64,000 nt of DNA from Melghirimyces profundicolus (GCF_003054245.1 NZ_QBKR01000004.1:1-64000), one strand, 5' to 3'; shown: positions 1 to 9,374, numbered from the stretch's first letter. Notes: generated from the sequence alone by a model not told the origin. Numbers and translations are program-made.

Positions 1-146
1 GAGTGAAGCGACCCAGGCGAGACTTGTGCTCTGTGAGTGCATAGCGAGACCGGGGAGTGAAGCGACCCAGGCGAGACTTGTGCTCTGTGAGTGCAGCCGG
101 AGCGGCTTTGGGTAAATGCTGCCGCTCACTTTTTCACAACGCTTGT
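1..146 (+). repeat. Interspersed palindromic repeat, copy A (cut by window start)
   Basis: Copy of a noncoding family also found near 32.4, 39.8, 41.5 and 61.7 kb. A 41-base unit (GAGTGAAGCGACCCAGGCGA...) occurs twice in tandem here (1-41 and 55-95), joined by a GCATAGCGAGACCGGG spacer. It is followed by the family's 3' part (AGCCGGAGCGGC, GGGTAAATGC, CGCTCACTTTTTCAC). No convincing coding frame covers it. Bases 147-250 hold nothing I recognise. Confidence 0.8.
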
Positions 147-250
147 AGGGGGTCTTTTTCACAGGCAGGGAGGACACGAAGAACGGAAGCGGGCTCCCAC
201 TGACATGGAAATTCATGATAAAATCCGACGTTTACACCTCCTTCTCAATA

Positions 251-274
251 AAAAAAGCCCGCCTCGAAGCGGGC
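251..274 (-). terminator. Rho-independent terminator
   Basis: GCCCGC/GCGGGC stem followed on the minus strand by six T. It is a second hairpin downstream of the antiporter gene. Confidence 0.6.
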
Positions 275-340
275 ACAAGGGAGATGAGTGGTAAACCATT
301 TTCATTCTATGGCGGAAAAAACCGTTTTAGACTGCTGAAG

Positions 341-374
341 AAAAAGGCTGCCCGCATCCAACCGGCAGCCTTTT
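341..374 (-). terminator. Terminator of the nhaC-type gene
   Basis: AAAGGCTGCC/GGCAGCCTTT hairpin flanked by A and T runs, 9 bases after the antiporter stop. It may work in both directions. Confidence 0.75.
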
Positions 375-382
375 GGAATGCG

Positions 383-1882
383 TTAATCCTTCGGGGGTTC
401 TTTCAGTTCTTCCCCGTTCTTCCCCTGATAACGAAGTCCCCAGCCGGTCAGGGCGGCGATCAGCATGACCAGAACCAGGAACCAGCCGTGGAACACGAAG
501 GGGAACACGTCTGTCGGGGACACAACGGGAAGCCACTCGTATTTGCCCTTTAGATCACTGATGGTGGACCACCCGAGAAGCAGGGCCGCACTCCAAGGAA
601 AGATGTACCCCAGGGCGGAACTCACCGCATCCAGGAAGTTGGCCCGACGGTACGAATGGATCCGGTGTTTTTCCCCGATCTCTTTCACAAAAGGTGCCGC
701 GGCGATCTCGGCGGCAGTGTTGATGGTGATGGCACTGTTCAGGATCGACACGATGCCCCAAATCGCCAGCTCGGCGCGACGGACCACTCCCCGGATCCAC
801 CGGTTCAACGCCCCGGTAATGGCGTCCATGGTGCCTCCCAGGCTCAAGATGTGGGAGGCGGCCACGATCAGAAGGATCAGAATCGCCATGTTCATGTATC
901 CCGAGATCCCTTCCACCAGGGCTCCTTCCACGATGGTATCGGAATCGGGATTAAACCGGATAAAGTCCCCCAGCACCCCCAGGTTGGTCCCCAGGATCAG
1001 GGGAATGGAGGCCAAAATCCCCCAGGTGAGGGAGGTAATCAGATGATGCCCCTTGAGTGCCAGAAAAATGACCAGGGCAAAGGGAAGGAGCAGGATCAAG
1101 CCGGCCGGATTGGACGATTGTTCCATCGCTGCCATCGCCGCCTGATTGTCCACGCCCTGTACCTCTCCCCCGCCGAAGACGAAAAACAGGAGGAGGGCCG
1201 GGAAGGCCGCCGCCAGACTGTATTTCAAACGGGAACGCACCACTCCCGGAACATCCGCCTCCTGAGTGACGGCGGAAACAATGGTGGTATCGGAGACGGG
1301 GGCCAGGTTGTCACCGAAGGCCGCGCCGCTGAGGATGGCGGCAAACAGAACCGTCGGATCGGCACCCATGGCCACCCCCGCCGGATACATCAGGGTACAA
1401 AATGCCACGGTGGTCCCGTATCCCGTCCCCACCGCCGTGGAGAAGACCGCAGCCAGAAGGAAGGTGAGCGCCGTGAAGGCCGCCCCCGTCATCCCGGAGG
1501 CGTCACCCAGCCATACCAAACCTTCCACCAGACCACCGGCCCGCAGCACCTGGGCGAACATGCCGGCCCAGAACCAGGCGACGATGGCCACCACACCGAC
1601 CGGCTGGGCCATGCCGTCAAAGATGCCTTGGGCATAATCCTCCCATTTGCTTTTGGAGAGGAACAAGCCGATCCCCAAGCCGACCACGGCCCCGAGAACA
1701 AGCCCCAGTTCCGACGTGATATCGAGAAGACTGGTGGATACCGCCCAGATCACAAAAAAGAGCATCGGAACGGCGGCGCCGAAAGCTCCCATGCGGAAAT
1801 CGAGTTTCCTCACGGTCTTGCTTCCCACCGCTTCGGCCAACTGTGCGTCCATATTTTCCGAAGATCGATTCGAATCTGCCAT
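383..1882 (-). CDS. Na+/H+ antiporter, NhaC family
   Basis: Predicted cytoplasmic-membrane secondary transporter of 499 residues, probably exchanging Na+ (or an organic anion) for H+. About a dozen hydrophobic segments run from residue 35 to 485, with short charged tails. The block GTGYGTTVAF near residue 150 and the GDNLAPVSDTT motif near residue 190 are typical of the NhaC/YuiF group of the ion transporter superfamily. An N-terminal cytoplasmic tail of about 30 residues starts MADSNRSS. It stands alone, with its own terminator, and no regulator is adjacent. Substrate cannot be fixed from sequence: NhaC relatives include malate/lactate antiporters (MleN), so Na+/H+ exchange is the family default, not a demonstrated role. 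Confidence 0.85.
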   Translation of the reverse strand: MADSNRSSENMDAQLAEAVGSKTVRKLDFRMGAFGAAVPMLFFVIWAVSTSLLDITSELGLVLGAVVGLGIGLFLSKSKWEDYAQGIFDGMAQPVGVVAIVAWFWAGMFAQVLRAGGLVEGLVWLGDASGMTGAAFTALTFLLAAVFSTAVGTGYGTTVAFCTLMYPAGVAMGADPTVLFAAILSGAAFGDNLAPVSDTTIVSAVTQEADVPGVVRSRLKYSLAAAFPALLLFFVFGGGEVQGVDNQAAMAAMEQSSNPAGLILLLPFALVIFLALKGHHLITSLTWGILASIPLILGTNLGVLGDFIRFNPDSDTIVEGALVEGISGYMNMAILILLIVAASHILSLGGTMDAITGALNRWIRGVVRRAELAIWGIVSILNSAITINTAAEIAAAPFVKEIGEKHRIHSYRRANFLDAVSSALGYIFPWSAALLLGWSTISDLKGKYEWLPVVSPTDVFPFVFHGWFLVLVMLIAALTGWGLRYQGKNGEELKEPPKD

Positions 1883-2157
1883 CTTATCCCTCCTGCCCTA
1901 TGATTGTCGGCCGTTCCGGCGGAAGGTGATCCCCAAAGAGCCCCTGAAGAGAAAAATTCGATTTTGATAAGTCAATCCATCTCCCGTTTCCACCGGACCG
2001 CCGTTTTCATTTTCATTGTAACAGATCTGACACAGTTTCTCGCCATGGAATTTCAGGAAAACCCTTTGATCATCCTCATGAATCCGTTTTCAGGGGAAAG
2101 GCGGAATACAGTGACCCGGGGAATGACACTGTCAGACCGGCGGGATGCTTGACACCG

Positions 2158-2196
2158 AAAAAAACCGCCCGACGGGGAATCCCGTCGGGCGGTTTT
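2158..2196 (-). terminator. Terminator of the DJ-1/PfpI gene
   Basis: 14-bp perfect stem AACCGCCCGACGGG/CCCGTCGGGCGGTT with a GAAT loop and A/T runs on both sides. It lies just after the stop at 2202. Confidence 0.85.
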
Positions 2197-2201
2197 GGGG
2201 G

Positions 2202-2753
2202 TTACCGGTTCAAGAGTTTCAGAAACTCTTTCATGAAGCCGGGCAAGTCCGGCCAGGCATGTCCCGAAACCAAATTTCCTTCGGTGTGGAGGTGTTCTTC
2301 CACATAGCGGGCTCCAGCCTGTTCCACCTCGGGGCGGCAGTTGCTGAAAGCGGTCATGGACCGGCCTTTGGCCACTTCGGGCACCACGGCGAAGACCAGT
2401 GCCGCGTGGCAGATGGCGCCGACGGGTTTGTTCTCGTCAAAGAAATGTTTGACGATGGACGGAATCCGTTCGTGCATCCGGATGTGTTCCGGCGCGCGTC
2501 CCCCCGGAATGATCAAACCGTCAAACTCCTCCGGTTTCACCTCGTCGAAGGACGCATGGGCTTCCAGACCGTAGGCATGTTTTTCGGTGAAGGTTTCCAT
2601 ATGGGGTTCAAAATCGTGGACCACCGTTTGCAGTTTCTTTTTGGTGGGTGCTGCGATGGTCACCTCATGCCCCTCTTCCAACAAACGGTAATAGGGGTAG
2701 AACACTTCGAGGGCTTCCGCCGCGTCACCGGTCAAAATCAACACTTTGGACAT
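2202..2753 (-). CDS. DJ-1/PfpI family protein (class I glutamine amidotransferase-like)
   Basis: 183-residue cytoplasmic protein of the DJ-1/PfpI superfamily. The nucleophile elbow GAICHAALVFA near residue 118 carries the expected Cys, and the upstream IIPGGRAPEHIR block matches the PfpI oxyanion and Glu region. The N-terminus VLILTGDAAEALEVFYP resembles the tannase/PfpI subfamily. Family members act as proteases, deglycases or chaperones. Which of these applies cannot be told here. It has a clean terminator downstream and abuts an oxidoreductase ruin upstream. The start is the first ATG, adjacent to a GGAGG-like site. Confidence 0.85.
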   Translation of the reverse strand: MSKVLILTGDAAEALEVFYPYYRLLEEGHEVTIAAPTKKKLQTVVHDFEPHMETFTEKHAYGLEAHASFDEVKPEEFDGLIIPGGRAPEHIRMHERIPSIVKHFFDENKPVGAICHAALVFAVVPEVAKGRSMTAFSNCRPEVEQAGARYVEEHLHTEGNLVSGHAWPDLPGFMKEFLKLLNR

Positions 2754-3077
2754 GGATGAACCTCCCGTTTTCCTGTTTTTTTACTCCTTATATGCATTAA
2801 CCATTTTAACGAAAAACGAAACTTATTTGGTGGAAGTTCTTCTTTCACCTGAATCACGATTTTCCCCTGGACATGGCCTTCCTCGCTTTTTTCGCGGGCT
2901 CTACGAATGTCATCCAAGGGGATCACTTCCTTCAATGACCGGTTTTAAAGCCCCTTTTCCAACAAGTTTCCGATCCGGGCCAATCAACACATCGTTTTCC
3001 CGTGGTTCCGGTCGGGGCTGATCGGTCACCTTCAACCGGTCAACCCCGCCGTACCCATCCATGATGGCTGCTTTCAT
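2738..3077 (-). pseudogene. Zinc-type alcohol dehydrogenase/quinone reductase remnant
   Basis: What survives is the N-terminus of an MDR-family oxidoreductase (MKAAIMDGYGGVDRL, then PRPEPRENDVLI) joined directly to its C-terminus (LVGKGALKPVI, then VIPLDDIRRAREKSEEG and HVQGKIVIQV). The two ends lie in different frames. About 240 internal residues, including the whole Rossmann fold and catalytic domain, are missing. This is a deletion plus a frameshift, so no function is expected. The residual end overlaps the start region of the DJ-1/PfpI gene by a few bases. Confidence 0.8.
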
Positions 3078-3165
3078 CGGATCACTCTGATATAAGGTTT
3101 TCCCTGTTGGGGGAACCGTTACTCCCTCATCTCGCATGCGTGGTGTCTGACTGCAGTTTGTCGTT

Positions 3166-3667
3166 TCATTTTCGAATATCAGACCATCCGTAGGCCACTT
3201 CTTTCAGTTCTTTTCCCGCAATCGTAACGGTCCCATCACGGATATAGGTGGCGCCAAGAGCTTCATAAAAGTGACGGGAATGATTCTCTGCCAAAACCCA
3301 TACCAACATCGAGCGAAATCGGGTCGCAAGGTGATCAACCACTGCTTTGAAAAGTTGTTTACCAATGCCCTGTCAGCAGATAAATCGCGTACAATTCGCC
3401 GTCGTAACCGGGCTCGCCGAAACGCTCCCGTCCTCCATCCGCGAATCCAACGATTCTTCCAGACTCATGTTCCGCAACATACATTTTGTATGGCTCGTCG
3501 GATTGCTGCAGCCGCTTCTTCCATCTCTTTTCACGGTCGGAATAAGACAGGTTGAGGAGATATTCATTTGAAATGATGGAGTGGTAAGTGGTGCACCAGC
3601 TGTCCACATGAACTTTTGCGATATCCGAACAGTCATTGAGCGTCCCCGGACGGATTTTGACGGCCAT
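3166..3667 (-). pseudogene. GNAT acetyltransferase, frameshifted
   Basis: The first 98 or so residues read as a GNAT N-acetyltransferase: MAVKIRPGTLNDCSDIAKVH at the N-terminus, ESGRIVGFADGG as the central strand, and GELYAIYLL leading into the acetyl-CoA loop. A one-base shift near 3365 (in ACAGGGCATTGG) moves the remainder to another frame, where GIGKQLFKAVVDHLA, ENHSRHFYEALGA and GKELKEVAYGW complete the fold down to a stop at 3166. Correcting the shift would give a full-length enzyme of about 165 residues. Substrate unknown. Confidence 0.8.
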
Positions 3668-3690
3668 CTCAACACCTCCATTTCCTTAAG

Positions 3691-3713
3691 AAAAACTGGA
3701 CCCCAGGGTCCGG
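3691..3713 (-). terminator. Terminator of the M1 peptidase gene
   Basis: CCGGACCC/GGGTCCAG stem followed by T5 on the minus strand, 12 bases after the peptidase stop. Confidence 0.6.
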
Positions 3714-3724
3714 TTCGGTTTCTA

Positions 3725-5218
3725 TTACTCCTGATCCGACAGATAGACCCGATGGTCGTGGAAGAATTGCGACAGGTCCTCGCCACTGGTTCGCTCCATC
3801 GTGTCGATAAAGTCGCGGGTGGTGGTCACTCCATACAGGTTCTCTTGAAAGTAAGTCTGCATTCCCTCGTAGAAACGGCGGTCTCCCAATTTTTCACGCA
3901 GGTCGTTCAGGGTGGAAGCACCGTAGCCGTAGATCATGCGGTAGTAGGCGTAAATTCCTTCCTCGCCTCGTGCGGTGAAAGCGGAGACGGGGGAAGAGAG
4001 ATGGTAGTAGGGATCATCGACGGGAGGCACCTCATAATCCTCCAGTTCCCCGTCGTAGAGGGCGGCGGAAAAGGTGGCAAAGGATTCGTCCAGCCAAGGC
4101 TCGTCATACTCATTGTTGCCAAGCAGCCCGTAGAACCACTGGTGGCCGTTTTCATGGGCAACCACGGATTTGACCCACTCCTCCGTCCGATTGTCATTGA
4201 GGGACATCATGATCAGCTGGGGATACTCCATCCCGCCGAACCAACCCTCCATACTGACCACGTCCAGCTCGGGCCAGGGATACTGACCGTACTTTTCACT
4301 GAAGAGCTCGATGGACTCAATCCCTGATTCCAGCATCGCGTCAGCGAATTTTGCGTGTTTCTCCGTGTAGTACACGTTCACCTTTACCTTGCCGGCCATG
4401 CCGGATTTCACTTTATAGGTGGGATCCAGCTCGATGGCGAAATCCCGCACGTTTTTAGCCTTGAAACGGTGAACCGCCCACTTGCCGGACACTTTCGGTT
4501 TCCCGATCCGGGTGCCGGTGGCGGCTACCACCTGTTCCTTGTCGGTGGTGAGACGGACGTCGAAGTTTCCGCTCAGGGAGTAGAAACTTTCCCCGTAAGG
4601 ATAGTAAGGGTCCACGTTCCAGCCTTCGTCATCGTAGACGGCCAAGATCGGGAACCAGTTGCCCAGGGAGACAGTGGTGCCGTACCAGCCGAAGCGGTCC
4701 TGGGCTTCCGGCACTTGGACGGTGAACTCCATCTGCACTTTTGCCGAGGCGTTTTCGGGGATGGAGAGCCCTTTGATATGAAGGCCCGTCCCCTTCAGGG
4801 AGAAATCTGCAGCCGTCCCGTCCACCTTCACCTTATGAATTTCGACGACGCCCCCGTTTTCCCGGAAGGTTTCCGCATTGGCCCAGACGTTAAACCAGAT
4901 GTCTTTCATCTCCATCCCGAGATTATTGGCGAAGCGAACGGTCAGGGTGCCGTTGATCTGATGTTTCGTACTGTCGTACTTGACATCCATTTTATAGGAG
5001 GGATCGGAAGGGCCGCGCACCTCCTTCTTCGCGGCGGACGTCTTGGGTAACGGATCCTTCTCCGAACCGGCCGGCATGGAGGGGCGGTAAACCCCCGGAG
5101 CGTCAAAGGGTGAAGATTTCTCCTCCGCCACCGCGAGGGCTGGGACAGCGGCCGTCCCCAACAGCAGAGCGGCTGTCCCCAAGGCAATCAAACAACGAAA
5201 GCTGAGTTTTCTCTCCAT
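3725..5218 (-). CDS. Secreted M1-family zinc metallopeptidase
   Basis: 497-residue protein with a signal peptide (MERKLSF, a hydrophobic core, then PALA-VAEEK), so it acts outside the cytoplasmic membrane. The M1 signature is complete: HENGH near residue 353, with the third zinc ligand Glu in WLDESF near residue 377. The upstream exopeptidase-type block reads GGMEYPQLIMM (GxMEN variant). Family members remove N-terminal residues from peptides. The protein is short for a full ERAP/APN-type enzyme and ends soon after the catalytic domain. It is monocistronic with a good ribosome-binding site (AAGGAGG) before the ATG. Confidence 0.85.
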   Translation of the reverse strand: MERKLSFRCLIALGTAALLLGTAAVPALAVAEEKSSPFDAPGVYRPSMPAGSEKDPLPKTSAAKKEVRGPSDPSYKMDVKYDSTKHQINGTLTVRFANNLGMEMKDIWFNVWANAETFRENGGVVEIHKVKVDGTAADFSLKGTGLHIKGLSIPENASAKVQMEFTVQVPEAQDRFGWYGTTVSLGNWFPILAVYDDEGWNVDPYYPYGESFYSLSGNFDVRLTTDKEQVVAATGTRIGKPKVSGKWAVHRFKAKNVRDFAIELDPTYKVKSGMAGKVKVNVYYTEKHAKFADAMLESGIESIELFSEKYGQYPWPELDVVSMEGWFGGMEYPQLIMMSLNDNRTEEWVKSVVAHENGHQWFYGLLGNNEYDEPWLDESFATFSAALYDGELEDYEVPPVDDPYYHLSSPVSAFTARGEEGIYAYYRMIYGYGASTLNDLREKLGDRRFYEGMQTYFQENLYGVTTTRDFIDTMERTSGEDLSQFFHDHRVYLSDQE

Positions 5219-5367
5219 GAAAAAACCTCCTTTTTTAGGTCTCGTTTACATCATTCGAGCTCCGAGGGAGGTTTCCTTCAGGTTTCAACAAAGTTATTGA
5301 AAATTTTTGTTAAATATTAATATTGAAGAAGTAGTAGGATCACAACGGGAACAACACCTGTGAATCT

Positions 5368-6075
5368 TCACCTGGTCATGTCGAGAACATGCTTGGCAAA
5401 CTCCTCCGCACGGGGTACGCCGGTGGCCAGGAAATCACGGGCGGTCCGCTCCGGATCGACCATGGTTTCCCTCCATTCCACATCCGGCCCCAAAATGGCC
5501 CAGGAAGCACCCCGGGTTCCCAAGGGGAGACCGACACTGCCGGGATTGAGAATCCGTTTTCCGTTCACGACACGGTCCAGACAGACATGGGTGTGACCGC
5601 AGATCAACACCCTTTGGGTGACCCCTTTCACCATCTCTTGAATCCCGGAATTCGGGGTGTCGGCATGAATCCCTTCCGCATCGCTCCGTGGAGAACCATG
5701 AACAAACAGAACCTCTCCCCAATCTTCCACATTCAGTGCAACTTTCTCAGGCAGATTCCCCAAAAAGCGGAGTTCCTCTTCCGACAACCGGTCGGCGCAC
5801 CACAGGTTGACTTCCGCCACCCAGTCCGACAACCCTTCCCGGACCCCGTGACGTTCCGCCATCTCCCGGTCGGCATTCCCCCGGATCACCCAAACCCCCG
5901 GTTTGGAGGCCAGCTCCATCACCCACCGTGTCACTTCCTTCGGCTGAGGCCCCCATGCCAGATCCCCGCCGATCACTATGTTTTCGATCCCTTCTTTCCG
6001 TATTTCCGCCCACACCGCTTTACAGGCGGGTAAATTGCCATGGAGATCATACAGCAACGCCAGTTTTTTCAACAC
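5368..6075 (-). CDS. Metallophosphoesterase (calcineurin-like, YfcE/MJ0936 group)
   Basis: 235-residue predicted phosphodiesterase. The metal-binding motifs appear in order: [19 protein letters not shown] (GNHD position, His replaced by Ala), VHGSP and CGHTH. I place the start at a GTG at 6075, because AAAGGGGG lies 6 bases upstream and the product then begins [14 protein letters not shown] as in relatives. A longer reading would add an unrelated 37-residue tail overlapping the divergent gene's upstream region. Physiological substrate unknown. The divergent neighbour is a repeat protein. Confidence 0.8.
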   Translation of the reverse strand: MLKKLALLYDLHGNLPACKAVWAEIRKEGIENIVIGGDLAWGPQPKEVTRWVMELASKPGVWVIRGNADREMAERHGVREGLSDWVAEVNLWCADRLSEEELRFLGNLPEKVALNVEDWGEVLFVHGSPRSDAEGIHADTPNSGIQEMVKGVTQRVLICGHTHVCLDRVVNGKRILNPGSVGLPLGTRGASWAILGPDVEWRETMVDPERTARDFLATGVPRAEEFAKHVLDMTR

Positions 6076-6178
6076 GTCCGCCCCCTTTACCCAACTTTCA
6101 TTCTCCGCTCCGCACACTTCTTCCTGGGCAAATGCATATGCTGGATGGGGCATGAATGAAAGGAGGGAAGCACCCCAA

Positions 6179-7225
6179 ATGAGCAACGATGAACGAAAGA
6201 AAGACCGGGACGGAACCGAAGAAGAGAAGGAAACATCCCTTCACCAGCAATACGGTCCACTCCCCGGCTTCGGTCAGCCCGGCATGGGCTTCCCCGGCTT
6301 CGGTCAGCCGGGCATGGGCTTCCCCGGCTTCGGCCAGCCGGGCATGGGCTTCCCCGGCTTCGGCCAGCCGGACATGGGCTTCCCCGGCTTCGGCCAGCCG
6401 GACATGGGCTTCCCCGGCTTCGGTCAGCCGGACATGGGCTTCCCCGGCTTCGGTCAGCCGGACATGGGCTTCCCCGGCTTCGGTCAGCCGGACATGGGCT
6501 TCCCCGGCTTCGGTCAGCCGGACATGGGTTACCCCGGGTACGGCCAACCGGGTACCGGCTATCCCGGATACCCGCCGGAAGAAGGGATGGTACCGCGACG
6601 TCCGCAGCAGCCACCGCGCATGGGACAGCAATCGAGATTCCGTGTCCTGCACGCGATCCCGGACGCACCGGCGGTGGATGTCTACGTGGACGGCCGCCGG
6701 GTGGCTTCCAATCTCTCCTTCGGCCGGTACACTGACTACCTTCCCACCACCCCCGGCCGTCACCGGGTGGAACTGACCCGTGCGGGAACCCGCAATCCCA
6801 TCCTCACCCAAACCATTGCCGTACCGATGAGGGATTACCTGACGATTGCCGCCATTGACAGCGCCAGGGGACCGCGCGTCGAACCCGAACTTGCCATTTA
6901 CGAAGACGATCCCCGGACGCCTCCGCAAAAAAGCCGGGTCCGGTTCATCCACCTCTCCCCCGACGCACCGGCGGTGGATGTGTTCGCAGCCCGGGGAAGG
7001 GCCGCATACCAACCCCTTTTCCGAAACGTCTCCTACCGCACCTCCACCGACTACCGGACACTGAACCCCGGACAGTACAACCTGGCCGTTCGGGCGGCGG
7101 GGACGAACAATACCCTTCTGACTGTGCCCAATATCAACCTGCAAGCCAACCGGGCTTACACCATCGCGGCCATCGGCAAAGCGGAAGGTCAGCCCCGCCT
7201 CCGGGGCTTGATCATGCCCCATTGA
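6179..7225 (+). CDS. DUF4397 protein with ten PGFGQP(G/D)MGF repeats
   Basis: 348 residues. The start ATG has a strong AAAGGAGGGA site. A charged N-terminus ([12 protein letters not shown]) is followed by ten decapeptide units, three with GMG, six with DMG and a last [10 protein letters not shown], then two DUF4397 modules. The first module begins [20 protein letters not shown] and the second [20 protein letters not shown]4397 modules are beta-sandwich domains common in secreted or surface proteins of Bacillota. No signal peptide is visible, so a spore or cytoplasmic location is possible. The Pro/Gly/aromatic repeats resemble elastic or coat-protein linkers. Function not established. Confidence 0.85.
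   Translation: MSNDERKKDRDGTEEEKETSLHQQYGPLPGFGQPGMGFPGFGQPGMGFPGFGQPGMGFPGFGQPDMGFPGFGQPDMGFPGFGQPDMGFPGFGQPDMGFPGFGQPDMGFPGFGQPDMGYPGYGQPGTGYPGYPPEEGMVPRRPQQPPRMGQQSRFRVLHAIPDAPAVDVYVDGRRVASNLSFGRYTDYLPTTPGRHRVELTRAGTRNPILTQTIAVPMRDYLTIAAIDSARGPRVEPELAIYEDDPRTPPQKSRVRFIHLSPDAPAVDVFAARGRAAYQPLFRNVSYRTSTDYRTLNPGQYNLAVRAAGTNNTLLTVPNINLQANRAYTIAAIGKAEGQPRLRGLIMPH
6263..6562 (+). repeat. 30-bp coding minisatellite, ten units
   Basis: Ten tandem 30-base units encode PGFGQPxMGF. Most differ only at T/C in GGT/GGC and at the GGC/GAC codon, which points to recent expansion. The last unit has diverged ([10 protein letters not shown]). Confidence 0.9.
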
Positions 7226-7370
7226 CCGGGACCGGAAATCGCGGAAGATGGCCCCTCAGCAGGGCTTTTGTTTTGGTTTTCCGACATACGGATCCATCCA
7301 CCATTGTGTTATTTGCCGTTCAAAGGCTTTTTTCAAACATAAAGAAACCGAGCGGTCTCTTGAACACCAT

Positions 7371-7400
7371 TAAACAAGCGGTTGCCTTTGGGGCAACCGC
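7371..7400 (-). terminator. Terminator of the acyl-CoA synthetase locus
   Basis: GCGGTTGCC/GGCAACCGC stem followed by TTGTTTAAT on the minus strand, just after the stop at 7416. Confidence 0.65.
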
Positions 7401-7415
7401 TGTGTTCCGTTTCCG

Positions 7416-9044
7416 TCACTCCACCGATTCCTTTGTTCCGAACCGCTCTTTCATCTCTTTACGGAGGGTGCGTTTCAGGAATTTGCCGACGGAGGTTTTG
7501 GGAAGTTCGTCCATGAAGACGATTTCGTCGGGGAGCCACCACTTGGCGACCTGGGGCTTCAAAAATTGGAGCAGGTCCTCCTTGGTCACTTTTTCCTTGT
7601 CATCTTCCTTCAGCACCACGCAAGCCACGGGACGCTCCTGCCATTTTTCGTGGGGAACGGCCACCACCGCCGCTTCAAACACCCCTTCGTGGGCCATCAG
7701 GGCGTTTTCCAGATCGACGGAGCTGATCCACTCCCCGCCGCTCTTAATCAGGTCCTTGGTCCGGTCCGTGATTTTGATTGCCCCTTCCCCGTCGACGGTC
7801 ACGACGTCCCCGGTGTGAAGCCAACCGTCACGGAAGGCATCCGCACTTCGTTCATCTTTGTAATATTCGTCGGCGATCCAGGGACCGCGGATCAAAAGCT
7901 CGCCCATCTCTTTCCCGTCCCAGGCGGCTTCCCCGTCGGCCCCCTGGACCTTGATTTCCACTCCGGGAACCGGAAATCCCTGTTTGGACTTCAGTTCCAG
8001 CTTTTCTTCCGCCGGAAGCTTCGTCTGATGGCTCTTCAGATGGCAGACGGAGACCACCGGGCTCGTTTCGGTCATACCGTAGGCGTGGACCACGGGGACG
8101 TTGTATTTCTCCTCGTAGGCCCGGATCATGCTCTTCGGCGCCGCCGACCCGCCGAACAGGAGCATCCGCAGGCTGGACAGATCGTAATCGTTTTGTTCCA
8201 GTTCCTTCAGCATGGCGATCCAGATCGTCGGCACCCCGCCGGTCACCGTCACTTTTTCCGAATCGATCAGTTCGGCGATCGCTTTCGGGGTCATCTGCGG
8301 CCCCGGCAACACCTGTTTCGTTCCGAACCAGGTGGCGGCGAATGGCAGTCCCTAGGCGTTGACGTGGAACATCGGCACCACAGACAGGCAGGTGTCCGCC
8401 TCTGACAGGCCGATGACATCGGCCAGCCCCAAAGCCATGCTGTGCAGAAATATGCTTCGCTGGGTATAGACCACTCCTTTGGGTTTGCCGGTGGTGGCGG
8501 AAGTGTAACACATCCCTGCCGGGTCGTTTTCGTTCAGGTTCCGGGGGAAACGATACCCGGCATCCCCTTCCTTCAGCAACTCCTCATAGGAATAAAGGGA
8601 AGGAGCCGCCGTGTCCGGCAGGGATCCGTCCGTCATCACCACAAAGGATTCCACCGTTTTCAACCGATCCCGGATCCTTTCCACCAGTGGCCACAGGTTG
8701 TCGTCGACGAGGAGGATTTTGTCTCCGGCGTGGTTGATCACATAAGCCAAGTGTTCGGGGGAAAGCCGGATGTTGATAGTATGAAGGACCGCTCCCATGG
8801 AGGGGATGGCGAAGTAGGCTTCCAGATGGCGGTGGTGGTTCCAGGCCAGCGTTCCCACCCGGTCCCCCTTCTTGACTCCCAGCTTCTCCAAGGCGCCGGC
8901 GAGCCGGCGGGCGCGTTCACCCATATCGGCGTAAGTGTAGCGGAAGAGGCCCGATTCGGTTCTCGAGACGACCTCCTTCTTGGGAAACAGTCGCTCCGCC
9001 CGCTCCAACATCGGGGCCACCAACAGCGGAACATTCATGATCAC
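7416..9044 (-). pseudogene. Long-chain acyl-CoA synthetase interrupted by one TAG
   Basis: The frame is intact over about 542 codons except for TAG at 8352-8354, where relatives carry Trp (FHVNAWG; TGG to TAG is one base). Before the stop lies the P-loop YTSATTGKPKG of the ANL superfamily. After it come YGMTETSP and the adenylation core DGWLHTGD, ending with the C-terminal lysine motif PKTSVGKFLK. The enzyme would activate fatty acids as CoA thioesters in the cytoplasm. As it stands only a 230-residue N-terminal fragment is made unless the stop is suppressed or is a sequencing error. Confidence 0.85.
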
Positions 9045-9192
9045 AGTCCATCCCGCCTTTCGTCGTAAATTACATTATACTGACTTTTCTGTTAATAAAG
9101 CGCCTTCAAAACCGGTGATGCAATATTTAGTATACGGGTCGTTTCTTCCGTAAACAAGGGTTTCAACCCCATGAAAAAACAAAATTCTGACA

Positions 9193-9222
9193 TGACATCG
9201 ATCGAACGGATCGCTGTATAAT
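9193..9222 (+). promoter_or_regulatory. SigA-type promoter of the 26-residue peptide
   Basis: TGACAT, 18 bases, then a perfect TATAAT, about 40 bases upstream of the start codon. Confidence 0.55.
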
Positions 9223-9259
9223 GGATATGCACCATTCAACGGGACGGAGGGTGATCAGG

Positions 9260-9340
9260 GTGAATCCCATGCGTTGGAGTCTTTTCCTCTACGTGGCTTT
9301 GATCGTGGGATTGATCGCCGGCTACACACGAATCCATTAA
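9260..9340 (+). CDS. Small single-span membrane protein, 26 residues
   Basis: The GTG start at 9260 (alternative ATG at 9269) follows a GGAGGGTGA site. The product is MNPMRWSLFLYVALIVGLIA followed by GYTRIH: one hydrophobic helix with a basic residue before it and a short polar tail. It sits alone between its own TATAAT promoter and a hairpin terminator starting 9 bases after the stop, so the transcription unit is about 130 nt long. It matches no family I can name. It could be a regulatory or stabilising micropeptide of a membrane complex, or a type I toxin-like peptide, but no antisense RNA promoter is obvious. Confidence 0.6.
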   Translation: MNPMRWSLFLYVALIVGLIAGYTRIH

Positions 9341-9348
9341 TTTACCCC

Positions 9349-9374
9349 GCCTTCCCCAACCGGAAGGCTTTTTT
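9349..9374 (+). terminator. Terminator of the small-protein gene
   Basis: GCCTTCC/GGAAGGC stem with a six-base loop, followed by T6. Confidence 0.85.

Noticed and set aside
1..146. Possible CRISPR array (short direct repeats at window start)
   Set aside because: Only two units with a 13-base spacer, no cas genes, and the same unit occurs singly elsewhere as part of a dispersed repeat.
656..1903. Long plus-strand open frame (about 415 codons) across the antiporter gene
   Set aside because: It mirrors the minus-strand nhaC-type gene. His/Gly/Arg-rich composition, no ribosome-binding site, no family pattern.
6087..7222. Long minus-strand frames opposite the DUF4397 gene
   Set aside because: They arise from the 30-bp repeats. 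Products are low-complexity ([10 protein letters not shown] repeats) without a start site.
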